A DNA stretch of 64,000 nt. Origin: Phaseolus vulgaris. Taxonomy: Eukaryota; Streptophyta; Magnoliopsida; Fabales; Fabaceae. The translations under genes were made by a program, and so were the position numbers. The notes under the pieces were generated by a model, which saw only the letters and a program-made list of their open reading frames with translations, had not been told where the DNA came from and ran no database searches. Every line of letters begins with the position of its first letter. Position 1 is the stretch's first letter. Shown here piece by piece: positions 34,208-44,179 of this stretch. Where the stretch lies: positions 36,033,843 through 36,097,842 of the forward strand of contig NC_023749.2 of NCBI RefSeq assembly GCF_000499845.2. The letters are read 5' to 3'.

Positions 34208-35539
34208 TGTAACAGCGTGCTTTTTTTAAAAGCAACAGAAACATTCTTCCCACCACCACAGTACCATTTTTCCTCTTTCTCTCTCTCTCTCTCTCTCCAT
34301 ATTCTCTTCTCTCCCTCTTTCTTAATTTTCTCTCTCACACTTCATCTATTTTAGAATCTGATCATACCACGCTGTAGCAGAGGAGTTAAGGAACCCGATC
34401 AGATTTTTAAACAAAGTAAGTTCATTTTTACTCTAAATATCCTTTGTTCTCTGTTTTTCCTTAGGATTTAATCATCAATCTTGGTGGGGTCAGTTGAGAA
34501 CTTTAATCCTCTCAACTTATTCTATTATATACTGAATTTTTGTTCTATTTGGATAATTTGCATTAGGCCCGTAAATCTTGAAGCTTATCCAAACAGTGGG
34601 GAATAAAATTCTAAAAGTTGCTTGAAAAGCAAGCAATTGAGGTAAGGGAAGCTAAATTTAATTTTTAATAACACCCTAGGATAGAAGATCTGAATGCAGA
34701 AGGGACGTGGTCCCAATATTCAATTTCTCTTGCAGGGATGTTGTGTGTTTATTTATATTGGGTTGTTTGTTTATATATTATTTAAATTTGTGGAAATATT
34801 GGGTTTTGATGATTTAGTATTAAAGTGTATTTTTTTATGTCAAATAAACTTTTGAATATTGTGGATAACTTTTTGAATGATATTGTATGACGAAATGGTA
34901 TGAAATTGAATTCATACATTTGGGATAATGTATGGTCTGATGTTTGTTGTGTGTTAAGTATTGATGTCGGGATAATGTATGGACTGATGTTTGTTGTGTA
35001 TTAAGTATTGATGTCTATGTGGTAACAGAGATCTCTAAGCTTCACTGATGATCTATGTCACATAGACTAAGATATCAGGTGGTGAGAAGCTGATGGGGGA
35101 GTTCATGCACACCGTGACATATGAGATGCACGGCTTGGGTTGTACTGAACTTACCATGATCCTTTCTGTTGGATTTGTTGGTAATCTTTGGATCAGGTGT
35201 TAGTCTCTAGTAGGACTTACTTAATACGGGTCTTCCGGAAGACGTTTGTTGAATATCTTGGATGTGTAGATCCATGTGAGATCTATGTGATTGTTTTAAT
35301 GTTGGGATTTGAAGAAGATTGTATAATTTGAGAAATTGATCATGTAACTTGGTTTTCTCTTTTGATTTAATTGCGTATATTATAAAATTCTATTTTCACT
35401 AGCTTACCCTTGCTTTTCTTGCTGTGTTTGAACTGCGATGATTGTACTACGTACACGAGCAGATGATCTTACAGGTGTCTGAGGACACTACAAGAAAAAA
35501 AGATTTTAATAGAGGTTATTTAGTGGAGGTTAATATAAC

Positions 35540-35890
35540 CTTAGGAATTGATTTAATTAATGAAGGTTTTTTCTAAAACCTCAACAAAATAACGGAGGTT
35601 TTTTAACCTTAGCTAAATTCTAAAGGTTTATTCTAAAACCTCCACAAAATAACGAAGGTTTTTTTAACCTTTGTTAATTTACAAAGGTTTATTTTAAAAC
35701 CTCCGCAAAATAACAGAGATTTTTTTAACCTTCGTTAATTTTCAAAGGTTTATTTTAAAACCTCCACAAAATAACGAAGGTTTTTTTAACCTTTGTTAAT
35801 TTACAAAGGTTTATTTTAAAACCTCCATAAAATAACGAAGATTTTTTTAACCTTCGTTAATTTCCAAAGGTTTATTTTAAAACCTTCGTT
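35540..35890. repeat. Subterminal tandem repeats of the CACTA-type element
   Basis: About five to six units of roughly 61 bp alternate AAAACCTCCACAAAATAACG with a T-rich stretch and AACCTTYGTTAATTT. Such arrays are where CACTA transposases bind in characterised elements; binding here is inferred. Confidence 0.8.
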
Positions 35891-36282
35891 AAATTCTAAA
35901 TATTTATTCTAAAATCTCATCAAAATAATAGAGTTTTTTATTTTTTTTAAGTGTCAAAAGTTTATTGTAAAACATCAATAAAATATTTTATATTTTCTCA
36001 ATTCTTAATAAATAGATATAATTAAATTTTTTAGTGATTTAGCCTAAACTGGTATACATATTTAAATATGTTTTGAACTTAGGTCTTAGAGGTTGATTCA
36101 TTAATTGAAGTTAGAAGGCACTTCATTAATTGAAATTATTATTCAATTCTTAAAGATTGTTTTTATGAATTTCAATAAGTAAAAATAAGTTGTGTGTGAA
36201 GTGACATTAACTTATCACATATATACATCATCATAATTTATTTTTTGGTTTATTTTTTGGTTACATTTGCAGTATCAAATTT

Positions 36283-36806
36283 TGAATAATATTTATAATA
36301 ATATTAATAATAATATTAATAATAATATTTATAATAATATTAATAATAATATTTATAATAATATTAATAATAATATTTATAATAATATTAATAATAATAT
36401 TAATAATATTAATAATAATATTAATAATATTAATAATAATAATAGTAATAATATTAATAATAATAATAATAATAATAGTAATAATATTAATAAATATTAA
36501 TAATATGAATAATATAATAATATGAATATAATATTAATTATAATAATAATAATAATGTTAATATAATATTAATTATAATAATAATAATGTTAATATAATA
36601 TTAATTATAATAATAATAATGTTAATGTAATATTAATTATAATAATAATAATGTTAATATAATATTAATTATAATAATAATAATGTTAATATAATGTTAA
36701 TAATGTTGTTAATATAATGTTAATATGATATTAATATAATATAATGTTAATATGATATTAATATGATGTTAATATGATATTAATATGATGTTAATATGAT
36801 ATTAAT
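36283..36806. repeat. AT-rich satellite-like tract
   Basis: The tract starts as AATAATATT/TATAATAAT repeats (36283-36500), passes into about five ~32-bp units built on ATATTAATTATAATAAT..GTTAAT (about 36530-36690), then ATGATATTAAT repeats. A similar tract lies in the other CACTA-like element at 42296-42550. Confidence 0.88.
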
Positions 36807-36861
36807 ATGTATAAATTATCTTAATAATAATAAGTTAAATGAAAATGATAATATGACTAAA

Positions 36862-36945
36862 GGAGTTCTCCGGTCTAGTGGTTAGCCCTTTCCTAGTTTT
36901 TGGAAGGAATTGCGTTTGAATCCTGGCTGTGCGCTTTCCTTGCAA
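36862..36945 (+). other. tRNA-like A-box/B-box segment in the CACTA-type element
   Basis: GGTCTAGTGGTTAGCCC resembles a tRNA A box, and GCGTTTGAATCCTGGC about 35 bp later resembles a B box. The intervening sequence does not fold into an evident complete cloverleaf, so this is not called a tRNA gene. Related boxes occur at 42200-42270 (inverted) and 42570-42595. Confidence 0.45.
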
Positions 36946-37126
36946 TTTTAATTGGGGGGTGCTTGGGTTTCAGTCTTATCTTTTGTTATTTTACGGAGGT
37001 TATGAAAGCCTTCGTTAAAATCATTTTTTTTTTATATTTGCATTTCCATATGTTGTAAATTTGTACGAAAATATGTAGAACCGGTATTGTAATAGTTATA
37101 TGTAAATTATGGGGTGTTACATAATA

Positions 37127-38640
37127 TAATTGAAATTAATACTTAAGAGTTATCAATTAATACCAAATCATTCTTCATATAAGTTTGTTAATTTTAGGAT
37201 TGAAAAAATAGATTTTAAGTTATTTATTCTCTTCGTGCTTTTATTAGCTTACAGTTTTTTTAATAGGATATAACTTTCTTCTTGTTTGATTTAATTTTTG
37301 TTAATAGAGTTCTTTTTTAAGTTTAAGTTGGTCTTGTGTTTTTTATTTTTTAATATTATTTCTTTTATATGATGACAGACATCATATATCAACCTAACTA
37401 ACTGAGATTTCATAGTTCATAATCATGCTTAACAAGAATGTAATAAATTTAAATTAATTATAATTATACAGTATTGTTAAATGTTTGTTCATGGATCCAA
37501 CTTGAACTCTGAATAGTTTTGAATTAGATTTAATGTAAAATTAAGATAAATTCAGGTTATGATTAGTATTATTATGACACTATATTATTTCATTTAACAT
37601 GTAGTTTTTTAAGGATGATAAAATGTATCTTCAGTCTAAATTGTATTTGTATATTTCTTTTATTCTATAAATTAATTTTAGATTATGTTAATATATGTAC
37701 CTTATATCTTAAAATATCATGTTACATATTTCAGATCGAATTTAAGTTTAATTAGTTAAGTTGGAGAAAATTTTGAATTAAATAAAGGCAAGTTTAATTT
37801 AACTAGTTCCGCACATATTTTAATCTTAGTGACTGAAAACAATACTGATAACTTTCTGTCACTAAAGATTGATGTAACCATTGATAATATCGAAACAGCT
37901 ACACTACTCACTACTGGATTATGAGTATACCAACAACTTTTAGCTGTAAATAATAAATTCTATGTAACTGCTTTGTTAGTTTTTTTTTAATGACAAACAA
38001 ATGAATAAATAACCATTTTTTTCTTGTATTTTGATAAAAGTTTGTAAAACATTAGACTAAAACATAATTATTACATAAAAAATATTAGCTATTATATTTA
38101 TTAAATTAAATATTATTTTAAAATATTAAAAAATTATTAATATTTAAAATAGTTTATATTATTAATAAATAATTTTTAAATTGATATTAAATTATTTATT
38201 AAAATGTTAATTGTTAACTATATTATATTCTAAAATTAGTAGGTAAAATCTTGCCTGTTAATTAAATATTAATTTAAAAATTATTTATTAATAATAGAAT
38301 CTGTTTTAAATTAATAATATTTTTATAAAATAAAATATAATCAATAATTTTTTTTCTAAAATAACATATAACTTAATGAATATATTTAGTAATTATTTTT
38401 TATATTTAAAATTAATTTTTATTTAATGATTTTTTTAATGTTATTATTTTATTTAAATATGAAATTATTATTTGTATCAATAATTGTTAAAGAAAAATTG
38501 AGTGAGGGGGAGAAGAATTGAAAAAGGTTAGTAATAAAAGTTTATCAGATTCAGCAAGAGATCAATATCCTAGAACCAGTAAGAATGAGCCACCCTTTTA
38601 AAAATTGATTGTTCTTCCAAGGAATGGAATTAATGTTTTT
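37127..38640. other. AT-rich spacer, no gene seen
   Basis: No supported frame or repeat. The last few hundred bases may belong to the upstream region of the GAUT12-type gene. Confidence 0.6.
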
Positions 38641-39253
38641 TGAAGTTTTACTCCAACAACCACATCTTGAACCCCACACACCAGAGAGAGAAAGAGTGGA
38701 AGTCATTTTCCATGTAGAAGTTCCGTTGTGTCATAGTCTCCAAACTCCAAACTCTACATAACAAACACAAGAACTTCGTGTGGAGGCAAAACCAAGCACA
38801 CGCCAAAGCATTTTTTTTCTTTTCTTCTGCATTCAATTCTCTACTCTTTTTGCCTTAACTTGCCTCCTTCAGAACCAAGTCAATAGACTAAAACTTGAAA
38901 CAAACAACATGGTCCTTCTCAGTCTTATGTCTCTTTCTCCTTAACAACCTCCTCCTCTCATACCTCTCCACAACTACATTAAAAGCCTCAAACACCCCCA
39001 TTGACATGCTGCCTGTCCCAAATGCTAAGCAAGGTTAGGTGAAGACAGCAACCTTGAGCACCAACAAAAACCTTCCTTTTGCAGAATAACCTGACGTGGG
39101 ATCTTCAAGTTTTTTCAACACTGTCATTGATCAGACGGTGAATATTGTCAAATGAAAAGAACTAAAACTACTGGTTGAAGAGGAGGGACTCCGGGCAGTG
39201 TTGGTGTGTTTCCACTTTTTGGTTTTGCCTTGCCTTGTTGTGTTTTGGACAAA

Positions 39254-41968
39254 ATGTTGCTGCAGATATCACCAAGTTTGAGGCATGTCACTGTGCTTCC
39301 GGGAAAAGGGTTGAAGGAATTTATCAAAGTGAAGGTTGCATCAAGGAGGCTATCTTATCGGATGCTCTTCTATTCACTCTTGTTCTTCACATTCCTTCTT
39401 AGGTTTGTGTTTGTTCTGAAAGCAGTGGATAACATTGATAGAGAAAACAAGTGCTCTTCCATAGGTACATTATCACTCTCTCTCTCTCTCTCTCTCACAC
39501 ACAGCAGAACACAGAATAAATGTCACAACCATTAACTTACAAACACATACATGCATGAACAGAAACACATAAAGATGTGACTCCGTGAATGAGGCTTACA
39601 TTTTTCTATATATCAAAGCATACATGTATTCCACTATGCTTTGAACTTTTCATGATTTGCAAATGGCTATATTTATGGCTGATATCAAAGTTTTATGATT
39701 ATTCATTAACAACACTTCTATAAATTGAGGGATAGTAAAACCAATGGAATCAAGGCAGTGGGTCTATTTTTTTCATTTTTCAATTTTGTTTAGTTATCTA
39801 TATTCATTTTCCTTTTCTGGAGTGGAATTTTTATAATATGTATTTTGCACTGTATTAGTGTAGTAGGATTCATCAATGGTTACTGTTGGGTAAACTTATA
39901 CCCTGCAATTAATTGTATTTTCTTTTGATGCTATGTTCCGAAACTTGGTATAAATTCAGCAATTTGCAAATATCAAATTCTAAACCCATAACTTTAGGAT
40001 AATGATACATTCTGTAACCTTTTGAATTTGAAACAAGTGCATGACACTTTTACTTCTAGAAACAATAAATTCCACTAGGTATTTTATTTATGCATATACA
40101 TGACCTTTTCATTAATGTTTGCAGGTTGCCTGGGAAAAAAATTGAGGCCAAAGATTTTGGGAAGAAGTCTTGAATCAAATGTAATCTCCTTAAATATTTC
40201 TAATTATATTTGTCATGTGAATCCACCTGGTAACTAATAGACCCGAATTATCTATTGGTGGCTGAAAATGACACTGGTTTCTGATAGGTTCCAGAAGTAA
40301 TATACGGAATATTAGATCAACCCCTTGGCAAAGATGAATTAGAGCAAAGGACTGATATACCTCAGACTTTAGAAGAGTTCATGGTCCAAATAAAGGAAGG
40401 TGGATATGATGCCAAGACATTTGCAATTAAACTAAGAGAAATGGTACCATTTTCCCCCTCTTTCAAACTAGACGAATTTAGAAGACTAATCTAATACAAA
40501 AGTAACAGCTTTTCTAGTTCAAGTTCCCATTTAAATTCTGAACATTTTCTTAGGTGACCCTTATGGAACAAAGGACCAGAGAAGCCAAAGTCCAAGAGTA
40601 TTTATATCGTCATGTAGCATCAAGCAGCATACCGAAACAGCTTCACTGCCTTGGCTTGAAGCTGGCCAATGAGCACACCAACAATGCAGCTGCACGCCTT
40701 CAGTTGCCCTCTGCAGAACTTGTCCCTGCTCTGGTTGACAACAATTACTTTCACTTTGTTCTGGCCTCAGACAATGTGCTCGCTGCCTCTATGGTTGCAA
40801 CATCACTTGTTCGCAACAGTTTGCGACCTCAGAAGGTTGTTCTGCACATAATTACAGACAGAAAGACTCACTATCCCATGCAGGCTTGGTTCTCCTTGCA
40901 CCCTTTATCACCTGCCATAATTGAGGTCAAGGCATTGCACCACTTCGATTGGTTTACAAAGGGGAAGGTGCCTGTGCTGGAAGCAATGGAAAAAGATCAA
41001 AATGTTATATCACAGTTTAGAGGAGGATCATCAGCTATTGTTGCAAATACTACTGAGAAGCCTAGAGTAATTGCAGCAAAACTGCAAGCACTTAGTCCTA
41101 AGTATAATTCAGTAATGAATCACATTCGCATCCATCTTCCAGAGGTAAAAGTTAAGGAATTATGAAGTTGTTTTTGTGTATTCCCCTTTTTCCTGTGATG
41201 CTTACTGCCATAATACATTTTTCAATACAGTTGTTCTCAAGTCTTAACAAGGTGGTCTTTCTTGATGATGACATTGTGGTACAAACTGATCTTTCACCTC
41301 TGTGGGACATTGACATGAATGGAAAAGTCAATGGAGCAGTAGAAACATGCAATGGAGAAGATCAGTATGTTATGTCAAAGAGGTTGAAAAGCTATTTGAA
41401 CTTCTCCCACCCTTTAATATCCCAAAATTTTGATCCCAATGAATGTGCTTGGGCTTATGGCATGAACATTTTCGACCTTGATGCTTGGAGGAAGACCAAT
41501 ATAAGCTCTACATACCATTACTGGGTTGAGCAGGTATATATATGTACATTACATCATACTAAAGAAAAGGAAAAGAAAAAAAGTAAAAACAAATTACTTT
41601 TGATATGTTCAAAACTAAATTTCAGTTCCCATATTGGAAAGAGATAGTTTAATAACACGTAAGTTGTGTTATCTTTTATGCAGAATATAAAATCAGACCT
41701 CGGTTTGTGGCAGCTAGGGACATTACCACCTTGGTTAATAGCATTCCATGGTCATGTCCACACTATTGATCCTTTCTGGCACATGCTGGGATTGGGATAT
41801 CAGGAAAGTACAAGTTTTGCTGATGCTAAGAGTGCTGGTGTCATCCATTTCAATGGCAGGGCAAAGCCATGGCTAGATATAGCTTTTCCCCATCTAAGGC
41901 CATTGTGGACTAAATACATTGACTTTTCAGACTACTTCATAAAGAGCTGTCATATCAAGGCATTGTAA
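39254..41968 (+). CDS. GAUT12: GAUT12/IRX8-type galacturonosyltransferase-like protein, six coding exons
   Basis: Coding exons are 39254-39464, 40125-40180, 40288-40443, 40554-41144, 41231-41533 and 41684-41968 (1602 bp, 533 residues), all with GT-AG introns. Arabidopsis GAUT12/IRX8 has 535. The start gives MLLQISPSLRHVTVLPGKGL, close to the IRX8 N-terminus; an in-frame ATG 48 bases upstream is less likely. A signal-anchor helix spans residues 37-58, fitting a type II Golgi protein. GT8 hallmarks are VVFLDDDIVVQTDLSPLW (metal-binding DDD at 350-352), HMLGLGY and HFNGRAKPWL (494-503). IRX8 is needed for glucuronoxylan in secondary walls, probably through synthesis of a xylan/pectin primer. No disruption was seen. 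Family and gene name are near certain; function is from homology. Confidence 0.95.
39476..39496. repeat. CT microsatellite in intron 1 of the GAUT12-type gene
   Basis: CT repeats of 21 bp lie 11 bases after the exon 1 donor. Confidence 0.9.
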
Positions 41969-42076
41969 TTTTGATCATGAGAAAAAATGGATTTTTTTGA
42001 TGAGTGGAATGAATGGTATTTGCATATAGAAGAAGATGGAAATCAGAGGACTTCTTCAAAGCATATGCCCATCCAC

Positions 42077-42640
42077 CACTACAAACATTACAAGAAAAAC
42101 GCGAATTACATACGGATCAAAATCTGTATGTAAAATCAACATTACATACGGATTTTTCCGTATGTAAATTTTGGCACCAAAATATAAAATGTGTGTCCAA
42201 TGAATGGGATTCAAAGCCAGGTTCCTTCAAAAGGGATAACTCAAAGAAAATTTAACCACTACACCAAACAAATGCTTTAGTATAATTATGATTTTTATTA
42301 TACTTATTATTATTAACAATAATAATATGAATATAATATTAATAATATGAATATAATATTAATAATATGAATATAATATTAATAATATGAATATAATATT
42401 AATATAATATTAATAATATGAATATAATATTAATATAATATTAATAATATGAATAATATTAATAATATGAATATAATTTATTTTATTATTAATAATAATA
42501 ATTATATTAATATATATAAATTATGTTAATAATAATAAGTATAATAAAAATGATAATATGACCAAAGAATTTGTCTAGTCTAGTGGTTAACTCTTCTCCT
42601 GGACATTTGACAAAGAGAGAGATGCACCCTTTTGTTTCAA
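42077..42640. mobile_element. CACTA-like transposon fragment behind the GAUT12-type gene
   Basis: CACTACAA (42077) and TTACAAGAAAAACGCG (42087) resemble a duplicated or disrupted CACTA terminus. Two inverted repeats follow: TTACATACGGATCAAAATCT with its arm, and ACATACGG around TTTTT with CCGTATGT. A tRNA-like segment in inverse orientation, an AT-rich tract (42296-42550) and a second A-box-like GTCTAGTGGTTAA (42575) come next. No right terminus was found. It starts about 110 bp after the stop codon of the gene, so it may lie in or replace part of the 3' UTR. Confidence 0.55.
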
Positions 42641-43809
42641 TTTTCATTTTTAACTATTCAGTTGAAATTCTTTTTCTCTTCAATCCGCAATGTAAGTATG
42701 AGTATTTGTAGATCATATATATAAGAAAATGCAGTTCTTTGGAAAACGAACAGGCAACTTAATGGATTAAGATGCAAAATGAAGAAATAAAAGATTTTGA
42801 GGAGAGAGGAAAGGACCATTATTGAAAATCCTTTTGAAACAGGGCCCTCTAATCACATGATATTTAGCAACTTCACTGCTGCATTGAATGCTTAATATGA
42901 AAAACTTCTTGTCTATAAAAGAGAATACCAATTTGCTAATGAACTTCACATGTCTTTCTTGTTATGCAACTTCACTAAACTTTCCATTTTACAGAAAACG
43001 CTGAAAGACTTTGTTATTTTCAATTTTGCACTTATTCTAAAAAAGTTGTTTTTAAAAGTTGAACCAAACATATTTATTTTCTAGTTTCACTGAAAATAAA
43101 AAAAATAGAAAATGGAGAAATCAAATCCTGTAAGATTGTTGGTAAATTTTGGAAACTGAAGGAATATCGTCACGCTGCAACTTGTATTTATTTTTGCTTT
43201 CCAGAACGGGTGTATATTCCGGGATTGGAGGGAGGTGTGAGCATTGGAAAGGTCTCATGTTTCCACAAGCGATTCAGAACAGATTTATGGAATATGAGTT
43301 CTAGAATATCTTTTTGGAAAGATGTTTTTCTGAGTTGGTTTTCTTGAGTTAGAGTTTTTCATTCTGTCTCGTTATGTTTATACTTTTTATTAGGTCTTGA
43401 GTTGTTAATAATCTTAATTTTGTTGATGCATATGCAGAGAAAATTCTTAAAACTAGAGGTGATTTGTAGTTGAGGAGGCTCATGAAGTATGAAGTGGATG
43501 ATGAAGCCTATATGGGAGGGTGACTAGATAGGTCATTGCGACCACTTTGCTTGACAAATATAGAATGAATGAAGTGGTAAGTAATAATGTTTAGAGACAT
43601 ACATTCAAATTCATGTTATGTACTGGAAATGGTAAATTGATATTGATTGGAAATTATAGGATCATAGGAAGATGAAATTAATCTCACATAGGATAAAAGT
43701 GAATAAGTTAGAAGCATCACATGAATGAATAGAAGTTGTGGTTGAGTTATCGAACTTAAGTAAGTATTTCATAATTACAACTATTTGTATTTTTGTGTTT
43801 CACATAATG
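42641..43809. other. Spacer without recognised gene
   Basis: No gene supported. The segment 43440-43770 could be decayed sequence of the plant-mobile-domain gene whose better part follows, but stops are frequent. Confidence 0.5.
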
Positions 43810-44110
43810 ATCTGCGTGGGAGGTAGTTGCTTTAACCCACTTGTATGAAAAATTAAGAGATGCGAGTTATGGAAATACAAAGCAGCTAGCAGGGTTTGCA
43901 GGTTAGTTTGAATAAGTTCTTATAATTTTAAATATTATTACATTCTTTTAAAATACATAACATATTTTATAATACATCGATTGTGTTAAACATGATGTGT
44001 TGTAGGATTTATGAGCATTTCCCAACCATCAGGTTGAGACATACACATATTGATTATACCGAGGAAGACCATAAGTGCATGTGGTACGAAGTTGGAAGAT
44101 TGATTGCATT
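43810..44110 (+). pseudogene. Plant-mobile-domain (PMD) remnant
   Basis: Two conserved blocks are visible on the plus strand: VVALTHLYEKLRDASYGNTK with QLAGF (about 43826-43898) and RIYEHFPTIRLRHTHIDYTE with EDHK (44007-44078). These resemble the family of plant mobile domain proteins and the 'serine/threonine phosphatase 7 long form' homologues, which show HLY..L..A......QL.GY and W.YEHFP. The first block ends in a plausible donor and the second follows a plausible acceptor, but the reading frames do not join cleanly, and no start, N-terminus or C-terminus is found. It is probably a transposon-derived or transposon-captured fragment. Confidence 0.6.
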
Positions 44111-44179
44111 TAGAGTTTTGTCATTCCAAATGACTAGCAAAAAGAAGTGTAACCATTTGAATCGATCTTGTTGTTCTTG

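Larger units (their letters stand above)
35486..37033. mobile_element. CACTA-type (En/Spm-like) non-autonomous transposon, right end lost
   Basis: It begins CACTACAAGAAAAAAAG exactly where the 3' LTR departs from the 5' LTR; CACTACAAGAAAA is the usual terminus of legume CACTA elements. Subterminal repeats of about 61 bp follow (35540-35890), built from AACCTTYGTTAATTT and AAAGGTTTATTTTAAAACCT. AT-rich satellite-like DNA and a tRNA-like segment come next. The right end shows TTACGGAGGTTATG..CTTCGTTAAAATC but no TTGTAGTG terminus. No transposase is encoded. Confidence 0.8.
27880..37121 (+). mobile_element. Ty3/gypsy chromovirus, Tekay/Del type, nearly complete
   Basis: The element has a 5' LTR (27880-29321), an iMet-type primer-binding site, gag-pol, and a 3' LTR (34208-37121) carrying a DNA transposon. 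TAATA flanks both ends (27875-27879 and 37122-37126). LTR termini are TGTAAC and GTTACA. Domain order is gag, two zinc knuckles, protease, RT, RNase H, integrase and chromodomain, typical of Tekay. By eye the LTRs differ by only a few percent apart from the insertion and small deletions, suggesting a fairly recent arrival. Confidence 0.93.
34208..37121 (+). repeat. 3' LTR of the Tekay-type element, interrupted by a CACTA-type transposon
   Basis: The left part (34208-35485) aligns closely with the 5' LTR. The DNA transposon follows, and the LTR resumes near 37034 and ends GGGGTGTTACA. About 43 bp of LTR next to the right edge of the insertion are missing, and a further ~30 bp are lost shortly after. 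Confidence 0.9.

Noticed and set aside
36267..36500. A 77-codon frame of almost pure Asn and Ile
   Set aside because: It is a translation of the AAT-rich satellite tract and has no protein character.
36862..36945. A complete tRNA gene
   Set aside because: Only A-box- and B-box-like segments are visible; acceptor and anticodon stems cannot be paired by eye.
39175..39402. A 75-codon frame overlapping GAUT12 exon 1
   Set aside because: It is out of frame with the IRX8-like N-terminus, which is the conserved reading.
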